Below are positions 34,670-43,943 of a stretch of 53,042 bases of DNA, piece by piece (position 1 is the first letter of the stretch; each line of letters opens with the position of its first letter). The DNA is from Paenibacillus sp. 1_12 (GTDB lineage: Bacteria > Bacillota > Bacilli > Paenibacillales > NBRC-103111), in NCBI RefSeq assembly GCF_900114475.1, contig NZ_FOTE01000029.1, forward strand, positions 1 to 53,042, written 5' to 3'. The translations under genes and the position numbers were made by a program. Under the pieces are notes generated by a model, which had not been told where the DNA came from, did not search any database, and was given only the letters and a program-made list of their open reading frames with translations.

Positions 34670-35329
34670 TCAAAGTGTCATAGCATGTCCATGTCTTGCT
34701 AAAAACTCTTCCTTTTCTTTATAGTCCGGCATTATACTTCCCACACGTCTCCAAAACGATCGATCATGATTCATGTGTATCAGATGGCATAGTTCATGCA
34801 CGATTACATAATCTATAACTTCAATAGGTGCCATGGCGAGACGATAATTAAAGGTTAACTTTTTATCCGAACTACAGCTTCCCCACTTCGCTCTGGATTC
34901 TACGATTTCAATGCTTTTGGGCTTTACTCTCAGTTGTATTTGATAAATTCGTATTCGTTCTCGGACAATCTTCTCACAGCTTGAGAAATAGAACTTCTTA
35001 AGCCTTCTTTTAAGTTCCTCTTCATTTAAATCACTAATATCTATTAATTCATGAAGAAAATACTCCTTGCCTAAATGAAGGAACTTTCCTTGATCTTGAT
35101 ATTCTCTTTTCTTAGGGGTTTGGGCTTTGCGAGCATCTGCAATTTTAGATGTTTTCTCCAGTATCCATTTGGCATGGTGTTCCACAGCGCTAATAATTGT
35201 CTCTTTACTTGTTTCTTTGGGAACTTTAACCGTTATGATACCAAAAGCATCGATATGAATCGATATCTTCTTTCTTTTTCCGTATTGAACATTGAATTCC
35301 ATATTCATATTTTCAATTTCAATCTTCAT
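34670..35329 (-). CDS. YgjP-like M48-type metallopeptidase
   Basis: 219 residues. Zinc motif HELCHLIHMNHD (His-Glu-x-x-His plus a later His) and the upstream SRAKWGSCSSDKKLTFNYRL are diagnostic of the YgjP/DUF45 family, often found beside restriction or repair genes. It is cytosolic, with no signal. ATG 35329 is chosen (GAAGG upstream) because the 25-residue extension to 35404 is encoded partly by an inverted-repeat element and is unlikely to be translated natively. Substrate unknown. Confidence 0.85.
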   Translation of the reverse strand: MKIEIENMNMEFNVQYGKRKKISIHIDAFGIITVKVPKETSKETIISAVEHHAKWILEKTSKIADARKAQTPKKREYQDQGKFLHLGKEYFLHELIDISDLNEEELKRRLKKFYFSSCEKIVRERIRIYQIQLRVKPKSIEIVESRAKWGSCSSDKKLTFNYRLAMAPIEVIDYVIVHELCHLIHMNHDRSFWRRVGSIMPDYKEKEEFLARHGHAMTL

Positions 35330-35379
35330 AACTACCTTCGTTTCTATAAGTTTATTTCTAACTTGAGAAAGACCAGGTT

Positions 35380-35478
35380 CTATATAAAATGAACTAAACA
35401 TCATGACAGCAAGGCGGAGCTGCGAATGCAGACCCTTCTCCGCTCGGGCTGTGTGTTTCTTTTGTTCGTCTTATATAG
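35380..35478 (+). mobile_element. MITE-like element, copy D (internally deleted)
   Basis: 99 bp with ends CTATATAAAATGAACTAAAC and TTTGTTCGTCTTATATAG, matching copy A, and an interior GCAGACCCTTCTC joined to CGCTCGGGCTGTGTG. About 100 bases between the internal inverted repeats of copy A are missing. Its right end is directly followed by the stop codon of the next gene (35479). Confidence 0.85.
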
Positions 35479-36453
35479 TTACTTGTCTAACATGTTTTCC
35501 AGATTACGATTATAATTATCGCCTAGCCCATCACTTTTCAGTTCATATGCATCAGGATCGGTGTAATCATCTACGATTCTAGCTTTTAGTCCACGAACAA
35601 TTCCATAAGCTTGTGCCTGTTGTTCTTTCAAGACACAAATGCTGGGTACTCCGACATCATCACGTACCACATACGCCGCAATGTTCTTATCTCTTAAAAT
35701 CTGTTCGTACTCATATTCCTTATTATCGATGACATACCCCATATCATGGAATATATCATCCACCTTCAGTTCTCTCTTTTGGGTGATCCACTGCCAGTAC
35801 AACACTAATTCGAGCGCAGAAAACACATTTGTCTCGACTTGATTTGAATATGTAGTATGACAACCCAGTGATTTCACTTCATAACCATTTTTGCTTTTAG
35901 TTACCCTATAGCCGAATAAACGCAAATAATCAGCTGCTTGCCTACTGCAAGATTCTACAATCACTTCTGGGGAACCTGCCACAACTTTAAGTTGATAGGT
36001 TTCAGGCATCAAGCTCCCATTTCGAATATGATGTAGTTGTTTAGCATATAACACACGCATTCTTTTAAGCGATGCTTCGCTAAAGCCACTGTCTTGGACA
36101 AAGCTGTTAAAATGCTCCCCATACTTTTTCAATTCCTCTTCAGTTTCGGATAGAGAAAAACGAATCCAGAAACGAGAGAGAAGCCCTTTATTATGAGGAT
36201 GTTCATTTTTCTGTTCTGGAAAAAAAGGTATAGATCCCCTTCTTCCTGTTGGTCGTATACGGACCTCAGCATAAAAATCATTTTCACTCACAGAGTCTTC
36301 CTTGACGTACCGTTTAATTAAACGCTCTAGTGCGTCATACTCATCATAACCATCGCTAGTTTCTTCGATACGATACCATGGCCACTCTTTCTCCATAAAG
36401 CTGCCCGATTGTCTGTGTATTGCTCCCTGAATAAGATACTCTTTATTTGCCAA
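35479..36453 (-). CDS. protein of unknown function, 324 residues
   Basis: TTG start with GGAGG 6-7 bases upstream. It is soluble and mostly charged; notable segments are WPWYRIEETSDGYDEYDALE and EVRIRPTGRRGSIPFFPEQK near the amino terminus. I recognise no family. It begins 30 bases after the stop of the SEC-C gene and so forms a two-gene unit with it. Its stop codon touches the end of inverted-repeat copy D, so the insertion lies exactly at the 3' end of the gene and may have replaced its natural terminator. Confidence 0.7.
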   Translation of the reverse strand: MANKEYLIQGAIHRQSGSFMEKEWPWYRIEETSDGYDEYDALERLIKRYVKEDSVSENDFYAEVRIRPTGRRGSIPFFPEQKNEHPHNKGLLSRFWIRFSLSETEEELKKYGEHFNSFVQDSGFSEASLKRMRVLYAKQLHHIRNGSLMPETYQLKVVAGSPEVIVESCSRQAADYLRLFGYRVTKSKNGYEVKSLGCHTTYSNQVETNVFSALELVLYWQWITQKRELKVDDIFHDMGYVIDNKEYEYEQILRDKNIAAYVVRDDVGVPSICVLKEQQAQAYGIVRGLKARIVDDYTDPDAYELKSDGLGDNYNRNLENMLDK

Positions 36454-36483
36454 GCTATCCCTCCGTTTATGCTAGGCCTCCAA

Positions 36484-38496
36484 CTAATTTAAAGAATGCT
36501 GACTCATCAATTTCATTAACTCTTCCTTTGCCTCATCATCGCCCCGTTCCGCTGCCTTTCGAAACCATTTCATGGCTTCAAATACATTTCTTACAGCGTC
36601 TTCACCCTCTGCGTACATGACCCCGAGATTAAATTGAGCTTCCACACATCCTTGTCTAGCCGATTTGATGTACCAGCGTAAGGCCGCTTCCGTATCTTTC
36701 TCCACGCCTTCCCCCGTCTCGAGTTTGCAAGCGAGATTGAATTGAAATTGTTTATATCCACGTTCCGCTAATTTTTCAGTCCATTTGAAGGCATTCTTAT
36801 CGTCTTTCATAGCGGAGAAAATGGAAATGAGTTGATACATGGATCCAACATGCCCAAGTTCCCCTGCTTGTAATAGCCATTGTAATGCTTCTTGAGGCTT
36901 CTTTGTCCCCGCTTCACCCGTTTGCAGCATCGTACCGAGCAGGAATTGAGCATCACGATTATTCTTTTGTGCAGCTATTCGGCACCAGCGTATTGCTTTT
37001 TCATCATCTTTGTTCGTCCCACTTCCACTGGAATACATATGGGCCAACACAAAGGCCGCATCAACTCCACCGTTTTCTGCAGCTTGCTTATAGAAATGGA
37101 ATGCTTCCTCTGTCTGTTTTCCACCATCATTGTAGGTAAAACTCACACGTAACTTAGGCACTCCCTCAACTTGTTCAAACCAGCAGTCACACGTATACAA
37201 TTGCGGAATGGTTATAGATGGCTTTGATTCAGACGATTCATTCACCGCATTGGAAATATGAAGCTGATGACCCTGTTTTATGGCACGCCTTACTGCACCT
37301 TCTACGTCCATCTCAAAGGTTTGTGTCTCAGGTGAATTTAGTATCTCACTTACATCATGGATAGATTTCAACCGTGGTTCTTCTCCCACCTTGGCCCACG
37401 ATAAATAAGACAATAAATTGCGCTCAAATACAAGTTCTTTGATCTGGGAAAACTCGTCCTTAGATACAAAGCCACCATGCGCAGCTCTATTTCTCAATGG
37501 GAGCAGGTCTGTCAACGCACTCCCTAAATCAGGGATATACTGGTTCATATTTGGGATTGTATGCGTGTGGCAATACTCACATAAGTCCCGCCACATCATC
37601 CGTCTCGAATTGGGCCAATGCTCCAATTGCAAAATAATACTGCGCAGCTCCTCTTCGATTACTCCAAAATAATTCATTGCAATTCCTTGATAAGACAATA
37701 ACTCCCCGGATTTAAGTGATTCCATCGAAACTTCTAAAATCATTGCCGTAGCCAGCGTTTTCTGTGATTGATCGGAAAGGCCATACCACTCATTTCGAAT
37801 CATTTTATAACGGTTCTCTAATTCGTCTTTGCTATGAAAATCGATCCATATTCGATTATCGATCTCATAGGTTTCACCTTCAAATAGCTCCCACCCGTCA
37901 AACGAATCGCCGGTATCGACATGAATGATCGCCTTGGTGATTTTCTTTTTATCAGATAATCCTTGATCTAGCACTCGAAATGCCAATTCAGAGCATACAT
38001 ACATCGCACCGTGATCAGGTATGGCTCCTTTAGCCAAATAGGCGTAATCTACGAGGATACCTTCAACGACCGTAAGTAACATTATATATTCGTTTCTCGA
38101 TATAGCTCGGTTCTGCGACTCATCCAGCGAATCGAACTTTGAAGCACTCCGCTCAGGAGTATACTTCCATTTCCCTTGATCCAATTGATTATATAGATCC
38201 CCACAGAGCGATATGATGACATCGTCACGGACGTTGTTATTCTTAAATTCTGTTGTCAATTGTTCTAGACGGCCCAATAAATACGAACGATATCCATCTG
38301 TCAATACGTATCGTGTCTGGGTAAGCCCCGTTTCGGGAAGTGGTTTCCCTAAAATAGGCTCTATGATTGACCTACGCATTTGATCAAGCGAATCCAAACG
38401 TCTAAGCTGTTGTACTTGTTCATTTTTATGCAAACAACATTTTTTATATTTTTTCCCGGAGCCGCAAGGGCACAAGTCGTTTCTCCCAGTCAACAT
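36484..38496 (-). CDS. SEC-C, HEPN-like and Sel1-repeat protein
   Basis: 670 residues from ATG 38496 (GGAG 7 bases upstream). Residues 1-25 are a SEC-C zinc motif (GRNDLCPCGSGKKYKKCC). The middle (about 80-400) is helical and contains LRNRAAHGG, the Arg-x4-6-His type pattern of HEPN or HEPN-like domains. The end (about 455-665) holds four to five Sel1/TPR-like repeats (AFHFYKQAAENGGVDAAFVL; AIRWCRIAAQKNNRDAQFLL; EAALRWYIKSARQGCVEAQF; AMKWFRKAAERGDDEAKEEL). SEC-C domains bind zinc and proteins or RNA; HEPN domains may be RNases. A stress or defence role is possible but unproven. With the unknown gene below it lies between two inverted copies of a small repeat. Confidence 0.78.
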   Translation of the reverse strand: MLTGRNDLCPCGSGKKYKKCCLHKNEQVQQLRRLDSLDQMRRSIIEPILGKPLPETGLTQTRYVLTDGYRSYLLGRLEQLTTEFKNNNVRDDVIISLCGDLYNQLDQGKWKYTPERSASKFDSLDESQNRAISRNEYIMLLTVVEGILVDYAYLAKGAIPDHGAMYVCSELAFRVLDQGLSDKKKITKAIIHVDTGDSFDGWELFEGETYEIDNRIWIDFHSKDELENRYKMIRNEWYGLSDQSQKTLATAMILEVSMESLKSGELLSYQGIAMNYFGVIEEELRSIILQLEHWPNSRRMMWRDLCEYCHTHTIPNMNQYIPDLGSALTDLLPLRNRAAHGGFVSKDEFSQIKELVFERNLLSYLSWAKVGEEPRLKSIHDVSEILNSPETQTFEMDVEGAVRRAIKQGHQLHISNAVNESSESKPSITIPQLYTCDCWFEQVEGVPKLRVSFTYNDGGKQTEEAFHFYKQAAENGGVDAAFVLAHMYSSGSGTNKDDEKAIRWCRIAAQKNNRDAQFLLGTMLQTGEAGTKKPQEALQWLLQAGELGHVGSMYQLISIFSAMKDDKNAFKWTEKLAERGYKQFQFNLACKLETGEGVEKDTEAALRWYIKSARQGCVEAQFNLGVMYAEGEDAVRNVFEAMKWFRKAAERGDDEAKEELMKLMSQHSLN

Positions 38497-38543
38497 TCTT
38501 CCACTCCACCTCATAAATAAACAATTTCCAAATAGACACGTTT

Positions 38544-38579
38544 AAAATGGGGACGCCTATCACTCCGCGTTCCCATTTT
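38544..38579. repeat. inverted repeat upstream of the SEC-C gene
   Basis: AAAATGGGGACGC and GCGTTCCCATTTT (one mismatch) around 10 bases. It could be a terminator relic or an operator for the SEC-C gene. The 250 bases to its right, up to the inverted-repeat element, hold no gene. Confidence 0.5.
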
Positions 38580-38834
38580 GTCCATAGCTCCCTATTCACT
38601 CACTCAAAACCCATACACCTTGAATTGTCACTATTGTACCATATGTTGGAATCCAGTTGATCGACTCGTTTCAATTTTCGCTTCTGGTAGCCGAGTAGAT
38701 ATTTAACCTGCAAAAAAAGAAATTGCCCAGAAGTATATCAACCAACTCGTGAAGTGTCGGTTATCAGATCTCATAACGTAGACCTCTATAATAATATTTG
38801 TAGTTTCCAAGTACTGTTTAATGTTATTCTAAAA

Positions 38835-39030
38835 CTATGAACAAAAGAAACACAAAGCCCGAGCGGATAAATGGGACCCTTCTGGAGAAACGAAGTGTTC
38901 GCCTTTGCAAACGGATTCTTACCCCTATGGGGACTAAAAATCGAAAGCATCTGGCTGCAACAGCGATTGGAAGAGGATCTGCTTTCGCAGCGCCTCATTG
39001 CTGTCAGGATGCTTAGTTCATCTTATATAG
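38835..39030 (-). mobile_element. MITE-like element, copy B (near full length, inverted)
   Basis: 196 bp; the reverse complement of copy A over nearly its whole length (e.g. GACCCTTCTGGAGAAACGAA, TGTTCGCCTTTGCA, CTGGCTGCAACAGCGATTGG shared). The right end AGTTCATCTTATATAG is intact; the left end (CTATGAACAAAAG) lacks about five bases. It is in opposite orientation to copy D, enclosing 3.4 kb with two genes. Confidence 0.85.
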
Positions 39031-39102
39031 CGTATATCCTTCAAAAGACTTAGGTTCGAACACATCATTTATGACATTTACAACTAAGAAGGTGTAGCCA
39101 TT

Positions 39103-40770
39103 TTGGGCTTATCTATTGGAATTGATCTTGTCTTATTTTTCCTTTTATTTGCTCTATTTATTTACGTCTTTATATCTGTTCAAATTACCAACCTACATAA
39201 AGTATACTTCATGTTCCACTTTGCTATGATGCTTTGGCCATTTTGCTTATTTGTTATAAAAGCAACGGACAACCCCCAGTTACAATTGTTATACATAAAG
39301 GCAGCTTTTGTTGATTTGTCCTTGTTGGCCATTGGATGGCTTGTTTTCACTATTTTCCTTACGAATCGATCCATGTTTCTACAAAGAAAAAAATACTTTA
39401 GCCTTTTTGTCCCTGCTTTCTTAGCCATAATCGCTGTGGTAGCGAATCCGAATGGATTATTTGTGAGTCCCGTGAACCACGGCTTCATCGTGCGCACCTA
39501 TGGACCCGTATTTTGGATTGTCTGCATGATCCTGATTAGCTATGTTTTCATTTCCCTATATATCTTGTATACAGCGCTGGTGTCCGACATTCCATTTCGT
39601 GTTAAAAAACAGGTTAAGCTCGTACTCCAGGGAATATTTGTGTTTAGCGTGTTCGCTCTATTGGACGTATTGCTCAATGTGGTATTAGCCGAATGGCTGC
39701 CGGTCATACCAGGGTTAACTTCTCTGGGCATTCTACTTTCCGACATTTTTTTTGTGATTGCTATTTATCGGGATAAAGTTTTTGATATAGTGATTATCGC
39801 CCATCAAGATGTCATCGATACGATTGGAATCGGGATGCTGGTGCTGGACGAGAACGAAAACGTATTGGAAATAAACCGGGCGCTGATTCCCCATTTGGAT
39901 AAGCTTCCTGGTGAACGCTTTGATATGGAAGCCCTGCTCTCTCAAGCACACTTTGACTGTAACATGGAAGGGTTTCTGCACAAATACCAACAGCATCCTT
40001 TGGATCGTGCTGAACTTGAGTTATCCGTACTTGGAAGCAACCTAACCTATATCTCCATTCAGGTTGTGCCTATCATCATTACAGGTGTGAGGGTGGGAAG
40101 GATTATCACTTTTCAGGATATAAGCGAACTCCGCCGTCTCGTGAATGAGTCGAATCTCCAGAACGAAAACCTACAGGAACAGAATCAATCATTAATTGTG
40201 ATCCAAGATGAACTGTTTCAAGCAAACCGGAAACTTGAACTTATGGCCTTAACGGATAGTTTAACGGGTTGTTATAATCGTCATTACCTGACACAACATT
40301 TAGAGCACGAAGTTATGATGCATGAAAGATGTCGAATACCGTTTTCGCTCTTTTTAATAGATATCGATTTTTTCAAGTCAATTAATGACAAGTATGGACA
40401 TATGGTAGGCGATGAAGTCATTTGCGGAACTGTGGAAGCCATTAAACAGACGCTGCGGCAAACGGATATATTGGCTCGTTTTGGTGGAGAAGAATTTATG
40501 ATCTATTTACCGCATACCCATCAATCCGATGCAGTACACTTGGCCGAACAAGTGAAATTAGCCGTTGCCTTTAATAAAGTGATAGTCGAAAATGTAGGGT
40601 CTTCTATACCAACAACTATCAGTATAGGCGTGTTATCCATCGAAAATTTTAATAACGAAAATCAGAGTGATCCCAAAGCTTATTTAAATGAATTGTTTGT
40701 ATCTGTGGATGAGGCCCTATATCAAGCGAAGAAGGAAGGTCGCAACAGGGTCATTAGTAGACTACGATAG
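39103..40770 (+). CDS. membrane diguanylate cyclase
   Basis: 555 residues from a TTG start (AAGGTG 7 bases upstream). Seven to eight membrane helices at about 5-230 form a 7TM histidine-kinase-like sensor module; then a PAS-like domain (about 240-340), a short coiled coil (RLVNESNLQNENLQEQNQSL) and a GGDEF domain (about 385-555) with RFGGEEF, the permitted GGEEF form of the active site, and LTDSLTGCYNRHYL. It makes cyclic di-GMP in response to a membrane or external cue. There is no EAL partner here; the PAS-GGDEF-EAL protein at 12135 is its only visible relative. A strong terminator follows. Confidence 0.9.
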   Translation: MGLSIGIDLVLFFLLFALFIYVFISVQITNLHKVYFMFHFAMMLWPFCLFVIKATDNPQLQLLYIKAAFVDLSLLAIGWLVFTIFLTNRSMFLQRKKYFSLFVPAFLAIIAVVANPNGLFVSPVNHGFIVRTYGPVFWIVCMILISYVFISLYILYTALVSDIPFRVKKQVKLVLQGIFVFSVFALLDVLLNVVLAEWLPVIPGLTSLGILLSDIFFVIAIYRDKVFDIVIIAHQDVIDTIGIGMLVLDENENVLEINRALIPHLDKLPGERFDMEALLSQAHFDCNMEGFLHKYQQHPLDRAELELSVLGSNLTYISIQVVPIIITGVRVGRIITFQDISELRRLVNESNLQNENLQEQNQSLIVIQDELFQANRKLELMALTDSLTGCYNRHYLTQHLEHEVMMHERCRIPFSLFLIDIDFFKSINDKYGHMVGDEVICGTVEAIKQTLRQTDILARFGGEEFMIYLPHTHQSDAVHLAEQVKLAVAFNKVIVENVGSSIPTTISIGVLSIENFNNENQSDPKAYLNELFVSVDEALYQAKKEGRNRVISRLR

Positions 40771-40816
40771 AAAAAAGGTAGTCTTAACAGGTGCCCCATT
40801 CCGTGGACAAAAAAGG

Positions 40817-40857
40817 TCCCTACATCACTATTCACGGTGATGTAGGGATACTATTTT
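40817..40857 (+). terminator. terminator of the diguanylate cyclase gene
   Basis: TCCCTACATCAC and GTGATGTAGGGA, a perfect 12-bp stem with an 8-base loop, then TACTATTTTT. Confidence 0.9.
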
Positions 40858-40949
40858 TCAAAGACTATTTCGTAGCGTCGATTTGTTTAAGCATGTGTAC
40901 ACTTTCACTTCTTGCTCGGCTGCGCTACCAAACAAGGGTTATGTTCGCA

Positions 40950-42689
40950 TTAGAAATTAAGGAATTGTCCACGACTACTCTCATTGATTAGATATTTAAT
41001 AATTCGTTTCACTACATAATTTGCAGCTTCTTCGATTGAAAACCTGCTTGTATCGATTTCGATTTCCGGGTTCCCAGGTGTATCATTTGTGCTCGAGCTG
41101 CCTGCAAGCGGTCCATTTACATACACTTCAATATATTCTTTGCCAATGATGTCTCGCGCGGTTTCTTGGTCGTTTTCAATCGGGGAATCATTCGATACCA
41201 ATGCAATAAGTCCAGCATCGTTCATCAATTTTGCAACTTCTGCTAATCGCTGCAACGATTCTCCCTGGCCATTCTTGAGTAACATGGTATGGTGGCCTGT
41301 CGATACCAAACGTTTTTCGACTTCCTTCGCAAGGGTTGAGTTATCCGGAACCGTACCGGTGAACCAGAGGGTTAAAGGATTCTGACCTTTTAGCTGGGCA
41401 CGAACATCTCTGGTGATTTCCGTATCTAGCCGTACAAAACTGTCGGAGCTTTGAAGGGTTTGGTCAATCACTCCACAAGCGGACGTCATATTGGTTACAC
41501 GATCGATTAGAATAAATCCGCCAATGCTTTTATTTTTTTCGAAGGAATCAAATACGATGTTGTCCGATAAAGAAAATTCACATTTGGCCAATTCATTTTT
41601 GACAATGTGATCGGCTGGAACCGTATTTCCCGTATTGATATCGATTTTATGAATAATTGCCGTCACGGTACCAGGCAGGACTTTCGTTCCTACTTTGACT
41701 AAATAATTTTTACCAGGCGTCAGTACGGAGTCGTCCATCCAAAGAATCGTAGCTGAGAAACTATCCGCCTCTTGGATTTGATTGTCTTTGGTAAATACAC
41801 AGCCCCGCGAAACGTCAACTTCCCGATCCAATTGAATGGTTACTGGCTGTCCAGCATGCGCAGAATTCCGATCTTGGTCTGTCACTAAAATACGTTTGAC
41901 CTTCGCTTTTTCACGACTAGGCAGCGTCGTCAGCTCTTCGCCAACCGCGATGGTTCCCGCCTCAATCTGACCTTGGAAGCCGCGGAACGTATGGTCCGGT
42001 CGACATACACGCTGAATCGGCATCATAAACTTCTTCGTGTCATCGGTTTGGTGAACATCCACATTTTCCAAATACGGCAGCAAAGCAAGGCCCTCGTACC
42101 ATGGGGTATTTGGTGATTTTTTCGTAATGTTATCCCCTTCTGTCGCAGAAACAGGGATCACCTGAATACTTTCAAAGTGAAACTCAGCGGTCAATTGCGA
42201 GAACTCTTGTTTGATCGCTTCAAATATCTTAGGATCAAAATTTACTAAATCCATTTTGTTCACAGCCAAAACAAGATGTTTAATGCCCATGAGTGCACAT
42301 ATCCGAGTATGGCGCTTGGTTTGGGTAATAACCCCTTTCGTTGCGTCCGCAAGAATGATAGCCAGATCCGCAAAGGATGCGCCAACGGCCATGTTACGTG
42401 TATATTCTACGTGTCCCGGCGTGTCCGCTACGATGAAGGAACGATGATCCGTCGTAAAATACCGATAGGCCACATCAATCGTTATCCCTTGTTCACGCTC
42501 GGCCAGCAATCCATCAAGAAGCAAAGAATAGTCTATTTTACCGCCGCGGCTGCCCAGTCTGCTATCCAGCTCTAACGCTCTTTCCTGGTCAGCGAATAAA
42601 AGCTTAGCCTCATAAAGCATATGACCAATTAAGGTGGATTTTCCGTCGTCTACACTTCCGCAAGTAATAAATTTAAGCAGACTTTTCAT
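40950..42689 (-). CDS. cysN: sulfate adenylyltransferase large subunit with degenerate APS-kinase domain
   Basis: 579 residues from ATG 42689 (GGGAGGG 11 bases upstream, next to the cysD stop). GTPase part: P-loop CGSVDDGKST (10-19), ADTPGHVEYTRN, NKMD, followed by EF-Tu-like domains. It activates sulfate with CysD. Residues about 438-579 align with APS kinase (CysC), but the P-loop GLSGSGKST is replaced by GTVPDNST, the DGDNVR segment is missing, and the later lid region is shortened (about 140 instead of 190-200 residues). Only flanks such as LAEVAKLMNDAGLIALVS survive. The kinase half is thus a pseudo-domain. Another APS kinase or reductase would have to act elsewhere. Confidence 0.88.
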   Translation of the reverse strand: MKSLLKFITCGSVDDGKSTLIGHMLYEAKLLFADQERALELDSRLGSRGGKIDYSLLLDGLLAEREQGITIDVAYRYFTTDHRSFIVADTPGHVEYTRNMAVGASFADLAIILADATKGVITQTKRHTRICALMGIKHLVLAVNKMDLVNFDPKIFEAIKQEFSQLTAEFHFESIQVIPVSATEGDNITKKSPNTPWYEGLALLPYLENVDVHQTDDTKKFMMPIQRVCRPDHTFRGFQGQIEAGTIAVGEELTTLPSREKAKVKRILVTDQDRNSAHAGQPVTIQLDREVDVSRGCVFTKDNQIQEADSFSATILWMDDSVLTPGKNYLVKVGTKVLPGTVTAIIHKIDINTGNTVPADHIVKNELAKCEFSLSDNIVFDSFEKNKSIGGFILIDRVTNMTSACGVIDQTLQSSDSFVRLDTEITRDVRAQLKGQNPLTLWFTGTVPDNSTLAKEVEKRLVSTGHHTMLLKNGQGESLQRLAEVAKLMNDAGLIALVSNDSPIENDQETARDIIGKEYIEVYVNGPLAGSSSTNDTPGNPEIEIDTSRFSIEEAANYVVKRIIKYLINESSRGQFLNF

Positions 42690-42690
42690 T

Positions 42691-43614
42691 TTAGAAATAA
42701 CCCTCCCGTTTACGTCTTTCCATACTTCCAGCCTCTTCTTGGTCAATAACCCTAGTTGTCCGTTCGGATGAAACCGCACCAAGCGTTTCTTCGATAATGG
42801 CATCTATCGTATCCGACTCCGACTCGGCTCCGCCAGTAAGAGGATAGCAGCCTAATGTACGAAACCGCATCTTCTTCATTTCAATTTTCTCATGAGGTTG
42901 GAGTTTCAAGCGATCATCATCCACCATGACCATATGTCCATCGCGATTGACGACGGGCCTTTCTTTTGCAAAATAGAGAGGCACAATATCAATGTTTTCT
43001 CTACGAATGTATTGCCAGATGTCTTTTTCCGTCCAGTTGGATATTGGGAAGACGCGGATGCTTTCTCCCTTATTAATTCTTGTGTTGAATAGTTTCCACA
43101 TTTCCGGCCGTTGGTTTTTCGGATCCCAGGCATGATTCTTATTCCGGAATGAGAAAATCCGCTCTTTCGCACGCGACTTCTCCTCGTCACGTCTTCCACC
43201 GCCAAACGCAGCCGTAAATCCATATTTGTCCAATCCCTGCTTCAAGGCTTGGGTTTTCATGATATCGGTATACGCGGAACCATGATCGAAAGGGTTGATT
43301 CCTTGTTCAATCCCTTCCTGATTGGAATGAACAATCATGTTGATTCCGAATTCTTTTGCTTTACGGTCGCGGAATTCAATCATTTCTTTGAACTTCCAAG
43401 TTGTATCAATATGCATGAAAGAAAATGGCGGCTTCTCCGGATAAAAAGCTTTCAGCGCCAAATGCAGCATCACGGAACTATCCTTACCGATCGAATACAG
43501 CATCACGGGATTTTCACATTCCGCCGCTACTTCTCGAATAATATAAATCGCTTCAGCCTCGAGTTGATCCAGATGCGTCATTTCATCTATAGAATCAAGC
43601 ATCATTTTTTCCAT
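42691..43614 (-). CDS. cysD: sulfate adenylyltransferase small subunit
   Basis: 307 residues, the usual length. PP-loop-type ATP pyrophosphatase with the SxGKDS motif ([20 protein letters not shown]), [20 protein letters not shown] and the conserved end [22 protein letters not shown] lies 10 bases before the ATG. It makes APS from ATP and sulfate with CysN in the cytosol. The stop lies 1 base before the cysN start. Use of CysDN rather than the single-chain Sat enzyme suggests horizontal acquisition or an unusual sulfate pathway for a Bacillota; codon use was not measured. Confidence 0.92.
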   Translation of the reverse strand: MEKMMLDSIDEMTHLDQLEAEAIYIIREVAAECENPVMLYSIGKDSSVMLHLALKAFYPEKPPFSFMHIDTTWKFKEMIEFRDRKAKEFGINMIVHSNQEGIEQGINPFDHGSAYTDIMKTQALKQGLDKYGFTAAFGGGRRDEEKSRAKERIFSFRNKNHAWDPKNQRPEMWKLFNTRINKGESIRVFPISNWTEKDIWQYIRRENIDIVPLYFAKERPVVNRDGHMVMVDDDRLKLQPHEKIEMKKMRFRTLGCYPLTGGAESESDTIDAIIEETLGAVSSERTTRVIDQEEAGSMERRKREGYF

Positions 43615-43879
43615 GGAATAGGTGCCTCCTTTTAATTCTTACTAAATCTATCGTCTTTCTTTATATACTATCAGATTTTAGCTTTTATGCAAAGTGGAAG
43701 AAAGTAATTTTCCCCATATTTCTATCATTTCCCTCGAATATTGTCGTACTTTTTCCGAGAGCGGCACTTTCTTTAGCACAATAAACACTGTATGCAAATA
43801 ATATTCACTTTGTCACGCCTACATGAAAAGGGTTCAGAAAAACGTAGGAAGTCGAACCCCTGGCTTAGATGAAAGTAAG
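43615..43879. other. cysD upstream region without gene
   Basis: 265 bases with AT-rich sequence and no S-box, T-box or other riboswitch fold that I can recognise; a cysD promoter must lie here but no consensus is convincing. Confidence 0.5.
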
Positions 43880-43909
43880 AAACCCTAGAAGCTGCAGCTT
43901 CTAGGGTTT
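43880..43909. terminator. perfect palindromic bidirectional terminator
   Basis: A 30-base perfect palindrome centred on CTGCAG (arm AAACCCTAGAAGCTG), followed by TTTTG on the plus strand and by T-rich sequence on the minus strand. It ends the zinc-ribbon gene. Confidence 0.85.
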
Positions 43910-43943
43910 TGTTAGTTTTATATAGGCACTACTCCAAGGCCTT

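Noticed and set aside
35330-35404. Upstream extension of the YgjP-like peptidase to ATG 35404
   Set aside because: The first codons come from inverted-repeat copy D and no ribosome site precedes them; ATG 35329 is better.
43615-43879. S-box or other sulfur riboswitch before cysD
   Set aside because: No matching core motifs or nested stems were found.
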